Origin: Burkholderia diffusa
GTDB taxonomy: Bacteria > Pseudomonadota > Gammaproteobacteria > Burkholderiales > Burkholderiaceae
Assembly (NCBI RefSeq): GCF_902499115.1
Contig: NZ_CABVPN010000028.1
Coordinates: 1-64,000, forward strand
Direction of reading: 5' to 3'
DNA: 64,000 nt
The notes under the pieces were generated by a model, which was not told the origin of the DNA, did no database searches, and saw only the letters and a list, made by a program, of their open reading frames with translations. A program made the position numbers and the translations under genes. Every line of letters starts with the position of its first letter. The first letter of the stretch is position 1. Shown piece after piece: positions 45,912 through 55,284 of the stretch.

Positions 45912-47464
45912 ACGTCGCGCCGGGTCGCCCGCCGCTGTGGAGCCGTGCGAACCTGCGCGCGGACCTGTTCCCGTGGGCGCTCGCGCTCGTGACCGGCATC
46001 GACTACTTCGACAATGCGGCCTTCTCGTTCTTCGCGAGCTACATCGCGGGCGGCATCAACGCGTCGCCCGACGAGCTCGTGTGGTCGTCGAGCGCGTATG
46101 CGGTCACGGCCGTGCTCGGCATCCTGCAGCAGCAATGGTGGGTCGATCGGCTCGGCCATCGCCGCTACGTCGCCGGCTGCATGTTGATGTTCTCGTTCGG
46201 CGCGATCGCGGCCGCACTCGCCGACACGTCGCTCGAGCTCGCGTTCGCGCGCGGCTTCCAGGGTTACTTCATCGGCCCCATGATGGGTGCATGCCGGATC
46301 CTGATCCAGATCAGCTTCAAGCCGCAGGAGCGGCCGCCCGCCACGCGCGCGTTCCTGATCATGATCCTGCTCGGCAGCGCGCTTGCGCCGATCGTCGGAG
46401 GGCTGCTCGTCGCGCATTTGACGTGGCGCGCGCTGTTCGCGTGCACGGCGCCCGCCAGCATCGCGTTCGCGATTCTCGCGCTCCTCACGCTGCCCGATTC
46501 GGGCAAAACGCCCGACGACGAGCGCGGCTCCGGGCATTTCTGGCCGTACGTCGTGTTCGCGCTCGCGCAAGGCGCGCTGCAGATCGTGCTGCAGCAGGTG
46601 CACTACCAGCTCTACAGCGGTTCGCCGATGCTGATCCTGCTGACGATCGGGGGCCTTGGCGCGCTCGCGTGGTTCGCCTATCACCAGTGGAACCATCCGA
46701 CGCCGCTCGTGCGACTGCATGCGTTTCGCGAGCGCACGTTCCAGGTCGGGTTGCTGCTGTATATGTTCTATTACTACGAGTCGACGGGCTTCAGCTACCT
46801 GACTTCCCGCCTGCTCGAAGGCGGGCTCGGCTATCCGGTCGAGAACGCCGGGCGCCTGGTCGGCACGATGTCGCTGATCTCGGCCACCGCGCTGTTCGTC
46901 TACCTGCGCCACGCGAAGCGCGTCACGCACAAGAAATGGTTCGTCGTGCCGGGGTTCGCGATCGCGATCGTCGCAGCGCTGTGGATGACGCGGATGACGC
47001 CCCAGGTCGGCGAGGTCGCGCTGATCGTCCCGCTGCTGCTGCGCGGGCTGTTGCTGCTGTTCATCGTGCTGCCGGTAGCGAACCTGACGTTCCGCATCTT
47101 CGCGATCGACGAATACACGCACGGCTACCGGCTGAAGAACATCGTGCGGCAACTGACGATCTCGTTCGCGACGTCGTCGGTGATCATCGTCGAGCAGCAC
47201 CGGCTGGCCGTACATCAGACGCGGCTCGTGGAGCGCGCGAACGTGTTCGATCCGCTGTTCCAGCAAACCGTCGACGCGCTCACGCGCAGCTACGCGGCTG
47301 CCGGCCATGCGCTGAACGAGGCGCACGCCCTCGCGATCGCATCGATCGCGCGGATGGTCGCGCAACAGGCGTCGTTCCTCGCGTCGCTCGACGGTTTCTA
47401 TTTCCTCGCGGGCGTCGCGCTCGTCGGCGGTCTCTTCGCGGCATGGCAAAAAGAGATCGATTGA
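45908..47464 (+). CDS. MFS transporter (DHA2/EmrB-like)
   Basis: 518 residues with about 14 hydrophobic segments, the size of the DHA2 drug:H+ antiporters. The MFS loop 2 motif appears as WWVDRLGHRRYVAGCMLM and a later GxxxGPxxGG-like stretch as SALAPIVGGLLV. It is translationally coupled to the MerR regulator by a 4-bp overlap. Substrate unknown; the pair looks like a self-regulated efflux module. Confidence 0.88.
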   Translation: MNVAPGRPPLWSRANLRADLFPWALALVTGIDYFDNAAFSFFASYIAGGINASPDELVWSSSAYAVTAVLGILQQQWWVDRLGHRRYVAGCMLMFSFGAIAAALADTSLELAFARGFQGYFIGPMMGACRILIQISFKPQERPPATRAFLIMILLGSALAPIVGGLLVAHLTWRALFACTAPASIAFAILALLTLPDSGKTPDDERGSGHFWPYVVFALAQGALQIVLQQVHYQLYSGSPMLILLTIGGLGALAWFAYHQWNHPTPLVRLHAFRERTFQVGLLLYMFYYYESTGFSYLTSRLLEGGLGYPVENAGRLVGTMSLISATALFVYLRHAKRVTHKKWFVVPGFAIAIVAALWMTRMTPQVGEVALIVPLLLRGLLLLFIVLPVANLTFRIFAIDEYTHGYRLKNIVRQLTISFATSSVIIVEQHRLAVHQTRLVERANVFDPLFQQTVDALTRSYAAAGHALNEAHALAIASIARMVAQQASFLASLDGFYFLAGVALVGGLFAAWQKEID

Positions 47465-47502
47465 GTTAAAAGACAGGCTTTGGATTCTCCCGCGCTGCTT
47501 CC

Positions 47503-48333
47503 ATGCTCTCGAAACTGACCCGCTGGCTCGACGACCGCCGCCGCGACCGCGCGCTGCGCAGCCATCCGATTCCCGACGAGCTGTGGCGCAACACCGTCGC
47601 GCGCCTGCCATTCCTCGACGCGCTGTCGCCCGGCGATCTGGGTCGGCTGCGGGAGCTGACGAGCCTGTTCATCGCGAAGAAATCGTTCTCGACCGCGCAC
47701 GGACTCGCGCTGACCGACGAGATGATTGTCGCGATCGCCGCGCAGGCGTGCCTGCCCGTGCTGAACCTCGATTTGTCGCTGTACGACGGCTGGGTCGGCG
47801 TCGTCGTGTATCCGGGCGAATTCGTCATCCGCAAGACCGTGCAGGACGAGGACGGTGTCGTCCATGAAGTCGAGCAGGATGCGAGCGGCGAAGCGTGGGA
47901 AGGCGGCCCGGTGATCCTGTCGTGGGAAGACGCGCAGATGACGGACGGCCGCGACGCATACAACGTCGTGATCCACGAGTTCGCGCACAAGATCGACATG
48001 GTCAATGGCGAGGCCGACGGGTATCCGCCCCTTTTTCGCCGCTTGCACGCGCCGCACCTCGACGCGCAGGCGTGGGCCGACGTGTTCGAGCATGCATACG
48101 ACCAGTTCTGCGCGCGCGTCGATGCGGTGCCGGATCGCGCGTGGGCGCGCTTCGAGCGCGTCTCGCTGATCGACCCCTATGCGGCCGATCACCCGTCGGA
48201 GTTCTTCGCGGTGTGCAGCGAGGCGCTGTTCGTGCGACCGCGTGCGTTCGAGTCCGAATTTCCGGAGCTCTACCGGCTGCTCGCCCGCTACTATCGGCAG
48301 GATCCGGCCCGGACGGGCGCCCTCGACGCGTGA
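47503..48333 (+). CDS. mtfA: MtfA-like zinc peptidase (DUF980)
   Basis: 276 residues. HEFAHKID (158-165) is the HExxH zinc motif, and GYPPLFRRL and DHPSEFFAVCSEALF complete the MtfA family. E. coli MtfA binds the Mlc repressor and has aminopeptidase activity. It lies 38 bp after the MFS gene and may share its transcript, though the functional link is unclear. Confidence 0.88.
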   Translation: MLSKLTRWLDDRRRDRALRSHPIPDELWRNTVARLPFLDALSPGDLGRLRELTSLFIAKKSFSTAHGLALTDEMIVAIAAQACLPVLNLDLSLYDGWVGVVVYPGEFVIRKTVQDEDGVVHEVEQDASGEAWEGGPVILSWEDAQMTDGRDAYNVVIHEFAHKIDMVNGEADGYPPLFRRLHAPHLDAQAWADVFEHAYDQFCARVDAVPDRAWARFERVSLIDPYAADHPSEFFAVCSEALFVRPRAFESEFPELYRLLARYYRQDPARTGALDA

Positions 48334-48363
48334 TGAAAATTATTCCTCAACCGTCTGATTTTC

Positions 48364-48372
48364 TGGCATAAT
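48364..48372 (+). promoter_or_regulatory. Extended -10 promoter for rpmE2
   Basis: TGGCATAAT is a TGn-extended -10 in the 160-bp gap before rpmE2, giving a leader of about 115 nt. The A/T-rich stretch just upstream (48335-48362) could act as an UP element. Confidence 0.45.
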
Positions 48373-48493
48373 CGCCGTTTTTCGACCTTAGGCAAGTGGC
48401 TCGCGCCGGGCTTGACGTCGGCTGAATCGTGCGAATGCGTGCGGTCCGGCACGGCAAGCGGCGGGTTGGCTACCGCTCTCACCAAGGAACATC

Positions 48494-48757
48494 ATGAAAC
48501 CTGGCATTCACCCGGACTACCGCGAAGTCGTCTTCCAAGACATGTCGAACGGCTTCAAGTTCATCACGCGCTCGACGATCCAGACGCGTGAAACCATCGA
48601 ACACGAAGGCAAGACCTACCCGCTCGCCAAGATCGAAGTGTCGTCGGAATCGCACTCGTTCTACACGGGTCAGCAAAAGATCATGGACACGGCAGGCCGT
48701 GTCGAGAAGTTCAAGAACAAGTTCGGCGCACGCGCCAGCGGCAAGGTCGCGAAGTAA
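48494..48757 (+). CDS. rpmE2: 50S ribosomal protein L31 type B
   Basis: 87 residues. MKPGIHPDYREVVFQDMSNGFKF and SHSFYTGQQKIMDTAGRVEKF are the type B signatures. It has no cysteine, so it is the zinc-independent paralogue. In many bacteria this form is under Zur control, but I see no obvious Zur box here. A terminator follows. Confidence 0.96.
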   Translation: MKPGIHPDYREVVFQDMSNGFKFITRSTIQTRETIEHEGKTYPLAKIEVSSESHSFYTGQQKIMDTAGRVEKFKNKFGARASGKVAK

Positions 48758-48800
48758 GCTTCGCACCGATCCGGTGGTTGCAACGCACCGGTACCGCACG

Positions 48801-48827
48801 AAAGGGCAGCCCAGGCTGCCCTTTTTT
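48801..48827 (+). terminator. Intrinsic terminator after rpmE2
   Basis: AAAGGGCAGCC (48801-48811) pairs with GGCTGCCCTTT (48814-48824) and T run continues to 48827; two-base loop. Confidence 0.92.
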
Positions 48828-48983
48828 GTCTCCGCTCGCCGGGAAAACACCGCACGGCGGCCGGTGCAGGGGCAATCGTCCGACGCGCAACGGCCGGCGC
48901 GTCTACAATGCCGGATGCCCGAATCCGGCGCCGTCGGCGCATGACCGCGCCGGCCGCCTGCTCATAACAAATCACTCATCTGC

Positions 48984-50741
48984 ATGAAGCCAGTCGTTCG
49001 TCTCACCGCCTCCGCCACGCGCGCGCTGCCGCGCTGGCTGCTGCTTACGCTCTGCCTCGTCTACGCGGCGTTCGGCCTGTTCGGCCGCGACCCGTGGAAG
49101 AACGAGGACGCGGCAGGCTTCGGCGTGATGTGGACGATGGCCACCGGCGGCTGGCACGACTGGCTGCTGCCGAATCTCGTCGGCAAGTTCATCACGACCG
49201 ACGGGCCGCTCGGCTACTGGCTCGGCGCGCTGTCGATCCGCGCGCTGGCACCGTGGGTCGACGCCAGCAACGCGTCGCGCGTCGACACGGGCGTGCTGTT
49301 CTGCGTCGCGTGCGCGTTCGTCTGGTACGCCGCCTACCTGCTCGGCCGGCGCGCCGAGGTCCAGCCGTTCAAGTACGCATTCGGCGGCGAGCCGGAGCCG
49401 CGGGACTACGGCCGCACGCTCGCCGACGGCGCGCTGCTGGTCCTCGTCGCGTGCTTCGGGCTCGCGGAGCGCGGCCACGAAACGACGCCGCAGCTCGCGC
49501 AGTTCGCGTGGATCGCGATGTTCGTGTACGGCATCGTGCGCGGCATCGACAAGCCGATGCAGGGGGCGCTGTGGTGGGGCGTCGCGATCGGCCTCGTCGC
49601 GCTGTCCGGCAACCCGGTGCTCGTCGTCGCGCTGCTCGCCGGCACGGCCGCACTGTGGCTCGTCACGCCGGAGATGCGCAACCTGCGCCTGCCGCTGATC
49701 GGCCTGCCGCTTGCGGCCGCGATCTTCGCGCTGTGGCCGCTCGCCGCGTTCCACGCGGCACCCGACGACGCCGCGTGGTTCTTCAATCAGTGGATCCACG
49801 GCAGCCTGATGCGCTTCTCGGGCCCGCCGACCGCGGTGCTCGCCTACGCGGCGAAAAACCTGCCGCTCTTCACGTGGCCCGCGTGGCCGCTCGCGATCTG
49901 GGCGTGGTGGAGCTGGGCCGGCATGCGCCGCCGCGCGCACATCGCGATTCCGCTGTCGGTCGTGGTACCGCTCGTCGCGCTCGTGATCCTGCAGAGCCAG
50001 CAGTCGAACCGCATGTACATGCTGCTGCTGCCGCCGCTCGCGGTGCTCGCTACCTTCGCGCTGCCGACGCTCAAGCGCGGCGCGATCAACGCATTCGACT
50101 GGTTCGCGGTGCTGAGCTTCACGATCCTCGGCACCTTCGTGTGGCTCGTATGGCTCGCGTCGCTCACCGGCTTCCCGCACCCGCTCGCGCGCAACCTCGC
50201 GCGCCTGGTGCCGGGCTACGAACCGCACTTCAAGATCCTCTCGTTCATCTGCGCGGTGATCGTCACCGTGTGCTGGTGCCTGCTCGCGCGCTGGCGCATC
50301 TCGCGCCAGCCGAAGGTGCTGTGGCGCAGCGTCGTGCTGTCGGGCGCGGGCACCACGCTGATGTGGGTGCTGCTGATGACGCTGTGGCTGCCGATCGTCA
50401 ACTACGGCCGGACTTACAGCGATGTCGCGCAACAGATAGCGTCGCATCTGCCGAAAGACTATGAGTGCATCGCGCCCGTGCGGCTCGGCGATGCGCAGAT
50501 CGCGACCTTCGCGTACTTCGGCGACATGCACTTCGAATTCTCGGGCGACTGCGACGTGATCCTGCGCCAGGACCGCGCGGACTTCGGCGAGCCGAGCGCG
50601 ATGTCGCAATACGTGTGGCGTCTCGTATGGGAAGGCCGTCGCGTCGCCGATCGCGACGAACGCTTCCGCCTGTACGAGCGCATCGAGCGGCCAACGGCGC
50701 CCGTCAAGCGCCGCGGCCCGCGCCACCGGACGGTCGATTGA
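48984..50741 (+). CDS. Glycosyltransferase family 39-like (ArnT/PMT-type) membrane protein
   Basis: 585 residues with about 11-13 hydrophobic segments. FGRDPWKNEDAAGFGVMW after the first helix carries the Asp/Glu pair typical of GT-C (PMT/ArnT) enzymes, which transfer a sugar from a polyprenyl-phosphate donor on the periplasmic side. The acceptor is unknown. The C-terminal ~100 residues are soluble and basic at the end. Its stop is 2 bp from the MATE-family gene, so they are an operon. Confidence 0.85.
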   Translation: MKPVVRLTASATRALPRWLLLTLCLVYAAFGLFGRDPWKNEDAAGFGVMWTMATGGWHDWLLPNLVGKFITTDGPLGYWLGALSIRALAPWVDASNASRVDTGVLFCVACAFVWYAAYLLGRRAEVQPFKYAFGGEPEPRDYGRTLADGALLVLVACFGLAERGHETTPQLAQFAWIAMFVYGIVRGIDKPMQGALWWGVAIGLVALSGNPVLVVALLAGTAALWLVTPEMRNLRLPLIGLPLAAAIFALWPLAAFHAAPDDAAWFFNQWIHGSLMRFSGPPTAVLAYAAKNLPLFTWPAWPLAIWAWWSWAGMRRRAHIAIPLSVVVPLVALVILQSQQSNRMYMLLLPPLAVLATFALPTLKRGAINAFDWFAVLSFTILGTFVWLVWLASLTGFPHPLARNLARLVPGYEPHFKILSFICAVIVTVCWCLLARWRISRQPKVLWRSVVLSGAGTTLMWVLLMTLWLPIVNYGRTYSDVAQQIASHLPKDYECIAPVRLGDAQIATFAYFGDMHFEFSGDCDVILRQDRADFGEPSAMSQYVWRLVWEGRRVADRDERFRLYERIERPTAPVKRRGPRHRTVD

Positions 50742-50743
50742 CG

Positions 50744-52108
50744 ATGTTCGCCGACATCCGCCGGATCGTCGGTCTCGCGTGGCCGGTGCTCGTCGGCCAG
50801 CTCGCGATCATCGCGTTCGGCGTGATCGACACGGCGATGGTCGGCCGGTATTCGGCCATCGACCTGGCCGCACTCGGGCTCGGTTCGTCGATCTACGTGT
50901 CGGTCTACATCGGGATGACGGGCATCCTGTCCGCGCTGCAGCCCATCACCGGGCAACTTTACGGTGCGCGGCGCTACGCGGAAATCGGCGAGGAAGTCCG
51001 TCAGGCGCTGTGGCTCGCGCTGATGCTCGCGGTGCCCGGCTTCCTGCTGCTGCACTTTCCCGAACCGCTGCTGCACATCGCGCACGCACCGCCCGCGCTG
51101 CACGATCGCACGGTCGATTACCTTCGAATCCTGTCGTACGGCCTGCCGGCGAGCCTCGTGTTCCGGATCTACAACGCGCTGGCCAACGCGGCCGGCAAGC
51201 CGCGCCTCGCGATGATCCTGCAGGTTGGCGCGCTGCTGCTCAAGTTTCCCCTCAACGTGTGGTTCATCTTCGGCGGCTTCGGCGTGCCGGCCCTCGGCGG
51301 GCCGGGCTGCGGGCTCGCCAGCACGCTGATCAACTGGGCGCTCGCCCTGATCGGCTTCACGCTGCTCGCGAAGCTCGACGTGTTCTCGCCGCTTTCGATC
51401 TTCTCGCGCTTTTGCTGGCCCGTCTGGGTACGCCAGAAGGCGATCCTGAAGCTCGGCGTGCCGATGGGCCTGTCATACCTGATCGAGGTCACGTCGTACA
51501 CGTGCATGGCACTCTTCATCGCGCAATTCGGTACGACGACGCTCGCCGGCCATCAGATCGCCGGCAACATCGGCGCGGTGCTGTACATGACGCCGCTGTC
51601 GATCGGCGTCGCGGCGTCGACGCTGGTGGCACGCGCACTCGGCGCCGGCCGCCCGGACGAGGCACGCCTGCTCGGCCGGCACAGCGTGATGCTCGCGTGC
51701 GGGATCGCGGCGGCGTACGGCGTGCTCGTGTTCACGCTGCGTCCGCTGATCGTCGGCGGCTACACACCGAACCCGGCCGTGGCCGCCGCCGCGCTGCCGC
51801 TCGTCGCGATCGTCACCTGCTACCACTTCTTCGACGCACTGCAGATCACGTCCGCATTCGTGCTGCGCGCGTACAAGGTCGCGGTCGTGCCGACCGTGAT
51901 CTATGCGGTCGCGCTGTGGGGCGTCGGGCTCGGCGGCGGCTACGTGCTCGGTTTCGACGTCGGCGGCATCGCGCCCGCCTGGCTGACCGGCGCGCGCGGC
52001 TTCTGGTTCGCGAACACGATCAGCCTGATGCTCGCGGGCGCAGGCCTCGCGCTCTACCTGCGCCACGTCAGCCGCACGCAACCGAACGTCAGCGCATACG
52101 GCGCATGA
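50744..52108 (+). CDS. MATE family (MOP superfamily) transporter
   Basis: 454 residues with 12 hydrophobic segments in two halves. VGLAWPVLVGQLAIIAFGVIDTAMVGR is the typical MATE N-terminus; the second half begins near LKLGVPMGLSYLIEVTSY. NorM/DinF-like drug/Na+ antiport is the common role. The tight link to a GT39 gene makes a lipid-linked sugar role possible but unproven. The ATG at 50744 is chosen; the frame extends upstream into the GT39 gene. Confidence 0.88.
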   Translation: MFADIRRIVGLAWPVLVGQLAIIAFGVIDTAMVGRYSAIDLAALGLGSSIYVSVYIGMTGILSALQPITGQLYGARRYAEIGEEVRQALWLALMLAVPGFLLLHFPEPLLHIAHAPPALHDRTVDYLRILSYGLPASLVFRIYNALANAAGKPRLAMILQVGALLLKFPLNVWFIFGGFGVPALGGPGCGLASTLINWALALIGFTLLAKLDVFSPLSIFSRFCWPVWVRQKAILKLGVPMGLSYLIEVTSYTCMALFIAQFGTTTLAGHQIAGNIGAVLYMTPLSIGVAASTLVARALGAGRPDEARLLGRHSVMLACGIAAAYGVLVFTLRPLIVGGYTPNPAVAAAALPLVAIVTCYHFFDALQITSAFVLRAYKVAVVPTVIYAVALWGVGLGGGYVLGFDVGGIAPAWLTGARGFWFANTISLMLAGAGLALYLRHVSRTQPNVSAYGA

Positions 52109-52123
52109 CGCATGGTGCGCGGC

Positions 52124-53089
52124 CTACGCGCCCTCCAGCACGTCGGCCGCGTGGTACGAGGACCGCACGAGCGGACCGGCAACGACTTCCCTGAACCCGA
52201 GCGCCAGCCCCTCGTCTCGCCACGCGGCGAACGCATCGGGGCTCACGTAGCGGCGCACCGGCAGATGGTGCGCCGACGGCGCGAGATACTGGCCGAGCGT
52301 CAGCACGTCGACCTCGTGCGCACGCAGGTCGCGCAGCGTGTCCCGCACCTCGTCGTCGCGCTCGCCGAGCCCGAGCATCAAGCCCGATTTCGTCACGAGC
52401 GTCGGCCGCGCGGCCTTCGCCTGCGCGAGCAGTTCGAGCGAACCGCGATAGTCGGCGCCCGGCCGCGCCGCCCGATACAACGACGGGACCGTCTCGATAT
52501 TGTGATTGAACACGTCCGGCCACGCTGACGACAACGCATCGAGCGCCCGCGCGACGCGGCCACGGAAATCGGGCGTCAGCACCTCGACGCCGATGCCCGG
52601 CACGCTCGCGCGCACCGCCGCGATGCAGGCCGCAAAATGCGCAGCGCCGCCATCGCGCAGGTCATCGCGATCGACCGACGTGATCACGACGTAGCGTAGT
52701 TCGAGTGCCGCGACCGCGTCGGCGAGCCGCGCGGGCTCGTCGGGATCGAGCGGATCGGGGCGGCCGTGCGCGACGTCGCAGAACGGGCAGCGCCGCGTGC
52801 ACAGTCCGCCCATGATCATGAAGGTCGCGGTGCGCTGTGCGAAGCATTCGCCGATGTTCGGGCACATCGCCTCCTCGCAGACGGAATGCAGCCGATGATC
52901 GCGCAGCACGGCCGCCATGTCGGCGACCGCACCGCTCATCATCGGCCGCGCCCGCAGCCACGGCGGCTTCGGCAGCGCCGCGCCGGCCGCGGGCTCGACG
53001 CGCACCGGAATGCGCGCGAGCTTGTCGCGGCTCCTCGCGCCCGGCTGGCCGAGCGCGGTGAGGCTGGGTCGTTCGAGCGCGGCGGCCAT
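52124..53089 (-). CDS. lipA: Lipoyl synthase, acetoin-operon copy
   Basis: 321 residues. The radical-SAM motif C97-x3-C101-x2-C104 (CTRRCPFCD) and the auxiliary cluster Cys71/76/82 (CEEAMCPNIGEC) are intact. It inserts two sulfurs into octanoyl-lipoyl domains. It starts 2 bp after acoC, so it is a dedicated lipoylation enzyme for the acetoin dehydrogenase E2; a housekeeping lipA is expected elsewhere. It ends 15 bp from the convergent MATE gene. Confidence 0.93.
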   Translation of the reverse strand: MAAALERPSLTALGQPGARSRDKLARIPVRVEPAAGAALPKPPWLRARPMMSGAVADMAAVLRDHRLHSVCEEAMCPNIGECFAQRTATFMIMGGLCTRRCPFCDVAHGRPDPLDPDEPARLADAVAALELRYVVITSVDRDDLRDGGAAHFAACIAAVRASVPGIGVEVLTPDFRGRVARALDALSSAWPDVFNHNIETVPSLYRAARPGADYRGSLELLAQAKAARPTLVTKSGLMLGLGERDDEVRDTLRDLRAHEVDVLTLGQYLAPSAHHLPVRRYVSPDAFAAWRDEGLALGFREVVAGPLVRSSYHAADVLEGA

Positions 53090-53091
53090 CG

Positions 53092-54207
53092 TCAGTCTCC
53101 GAGAAACGCGCCGATCAAGCGGTTCACGTCGGCAGCCGCCTCCATCTGCACCATGTGGCCGCTGCCGGCGATCACCTCGATCCGCACGCCGTCCGGCAAG
53201 CCCTGCGCATGCTGCGCCGGAATCACCTCGTCGCGCTCGCCCCAGATCACGAGCGTGCGCGGCGCGAGCGCCCCGACGCGGTCGCGGAACACGCGCCGCT
53301 GGGACGCACCGTCGAACGCGGCGTTCGCGATCTTCTCCAGCGCGGCCTGCACACCTTCGAGCCGCTTGTACTTGACGAGATCCTCGACCAGTTGTCGCGT
53401 GACGAGCGCGTCGTCGGCGAACAATGCGCCGAGGTGCGGCTTCAGTGTGTTGCGGCTGTTGCCGGCGACGAAGCCGTCGATATAGGCGCGGTTGATATCG
53501 GTGCCGAGCCCCGCGCTCGCGATCAGCGTCAGCGACGCGACGCGTTGCGGCGCGCGTTCGGCCGCGGCCATCGCGACCGCGCCGCCCATCGAATGCCCGA
53601 TCAGATGCGCACGATCGATGTGCTGCGCGTCGAGCAGCGCGAGCACCGCGTCGGCCAGTTCGTCGAGACTGCCCGTGTCGACCGCCTTGCCCGACTCGCC
53701 GTGCCCGGGCAGGTCGAGCGCCCACACGGGCCGATGCGCGGCCAGCTCCGCGTGGTTGAACAGCCAGTTGTTCAGGTCGCCGCCGAAGCCGTGGATCAGC
53801 ACCGCAGGCGTACCCGAACCGTCGCCGAGTTTCAGGAACCGGACCGTGCGTCCGCCGATCTGCGCCTTCTCGGGTTGCGGGCCCGCCGCGTCGTCGGCGG
53901 CCGCGGCCGGCACGAAATCGCGCTGGAATTCCGCGATCGCCGCGTCGATGTCGGCATCGCTTGCCTCGGCCGCGGCCACCACGCCGAGCAGCGCACCGAC
54001 CGGCAGCGTCTCGCCCTCCTGCGCGACCTGTCGGCGCAGCGTGCCGTCGAACGCGCACTCGACGCCCGACGAGATCTTGTCGGTCTCGACGTCGAGCACT
54101 TCGTCGCCCTTCGTCACGCGTTCGCCGATCGCCTTCAGCCAGCCGTTGACCTGCCCCTGCTCCATCGACAGCCCCCACTTGGGCATCGTGATCATGTGAA
54201 TCGACAT
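53092..54207 (-). CDS. acoC: Acetoin dehydrogenase E2 (dihydrolipoyl acetyltransferase)
   Basis: 371 residues. An N-terminal lipoyl domain has the lipoylated Lys44 in ETDKISSG. The C-terminal part (about 125-371) is an alpha/beta-hydrolase fold with GHSMGG (Ser206), GERDEVIP and SGHMVQME, as in known AcoC rather than the usual 2-oxoacid dehydrogenase E2 catalytic domain. It moves the acetyl group from E1 to CoA. It starts 4 bp after acoB. Confidence 0.93.
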   Translation of the reverse strand: MSIHMITMPKWGLSMEQGQVNGWLKAIGERVTKGDEVLDVETDKISSGVECAFDGTLRRQVAQEGETLPVGALLGVVAAAEASDADIDAAIAEFQRDFVPAAAADDAAGPQPEKAQIGGRTVRFLKLGDGSGTPAVLIHGFGGDLNNWLFNHAELAAHRPVWALDLPGHGESGKAVDTGSLDELADAVLALLDAQHIDRAHLIGHSMGGAVAMAAAERAPQRVASLTLIASAGLGTDINRAYIDGFVAGNSRNTLKPHLGALFADDALVTRQLVEDLVKYKRLEGVQAALEKIANAAFDGASQRRVFRDRVGALAPRTLVIWGERDEVIPAQHAQGLPDGVRIEVIAGSGHMVQMEAAADVNRLIGAFLGD

Positions 54208-54211
54208 CGTG

Positions 54212-55216
54212 TCAGCTCCTCGTCTTCAGTACCGCCTGCGCGATCGCGTCGGCGGATGGGATGTAAAGGTCTTCCAGCACGCCGGCGAACGGCGTGGGCG
54301 TGTGCGGTGCGGTCACGAGCTCGATCGGTGCCTTGAGCGATCGGAACGCGCGCCGCGCGACGAGCGCGGCGATGTCGGTCGCGATCGAGCAGCGCGGGGT
54401 CGCTTCATCGACCACCACCACGCGCCCGGTGCGCTCCGCGCTTTCGAGGATCGTTTCCTCGTCGAGCGGCGAAGTCGTGCGCAGGTCGATCACGTCGACC
54501 TGGATGCCGTCCTTCGCGAGCTTCGCGGCCGCGTCGGTCGCGAGGTGCACCATGCGGCCGTAGGTGACGATCGTCGCGTCATCGCCGTCGCGCACGATGT
54601 TCGCCTCGCCGAACGGAATCGCATAGGATTCCTCAGGCACATCGCCTTCGCGCGTGTAGAGAAGCTTGTGCTCGAGGAAGATCACGGGATCGTTGTCGCG
54701 GATCGACTGGATCAGCAGCCCCTTCGCGTCGTAAGGCGTCGACGGGCACACGACCTTCAGCCCCGGGATGTGCGTAAACAGCGACGTGAGCATCTGCGAA
54801 TGCTGCGCGGCCGCGCGCAGGCCGGCGCCGTACATCGCGCGGATCACGACCGGCGTCACGGCCTTGCCGCCGAACATGTAACGGAATTTCGCGGCCTGAT
54901 TGAATATCTGGTCGAAGCACACGCCCATGAAATCGATGAACATCAGTTCCGCGACGGGCCGCATCCCGCACGCGGCCGCGCCGACCGCCGCGCCGATGTA
55001 GCCGCCTTCCGAAAGCGGCGTATCGAGCACGCGGCCCGGAAACTTGTGGAACAGCCCCTTCGTCACGCCGAGCACGCCGCCCCATGCGTCGTCCTCGCCC
55101 GGCGCGCCCGCGCCGCCCGCGTTGTCCTCGCCCATCACGATCACGCTGTCGTCGCGCGCCATTTCCTGCGCGAGCGCCTCGTTGATCGCCTGCGAATAAG
55201 TGATCTTCCTTGCCAT
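54212..55216 (-). CDS. acoB: Acetoin dehydrogenase E1 beta subunit
   Basis: 334 residues. It is a transketolase-like E1 beta: MARKITYSQAINEALAQEMARD, then GEDNAGGAG and FDQIFNQAAKFRYMFGGK. With AcoA it forms the TPP-dependent enzyme that cleaves acetoin to acetaldehyde and a two-carbon unit. It precedes acoC by 4 bp and follows acoA by 68 bp. Confidence 0.95.
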   Translation of the reverse strand: MARKITYSQAINEALAQEMARDDSVIVMGEDNAGGAGAPGEDDAWGGVLGVTKGLFHKFPGRVLDTPLSEGGYIGAAVGAAACGMRPVAELMFIDFMGVCFDQIFNQAAKFRYMFGGKAVTPVVIRAMYGAGLRAAAQHSQMLTSLFTHIPGLKVVCPSTPYDAKGLLIQSIRDNDPVIFLEHKLLYTREGDVPEESYAIPFGEANIVRDGDDATIVTYGRMVHLATDAAAKLAKDGIQVDVIDLRTTSPLDEETILESAERTGRVVVVDEATPRCSIATDIAALVARRAFRSLKAPIELVTAPHTPTPFAGVLEDLYIPSADAIAQAVLKTRS

Positions 55217-55284
55217 GTCCGTCTCCTGGAATATTGGGTTCGCCGTGCCGGCTGCAGGCCGGTGGCCGCTGTGTCACATCGCGT

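Noticed and set aside
52124..54178. Apparent fusion of lipA to an upstream basic domain
   Set aside because: The upstream part is a shadow of acoC in another frame; lipA has its own ATG 2 bp after acoC.
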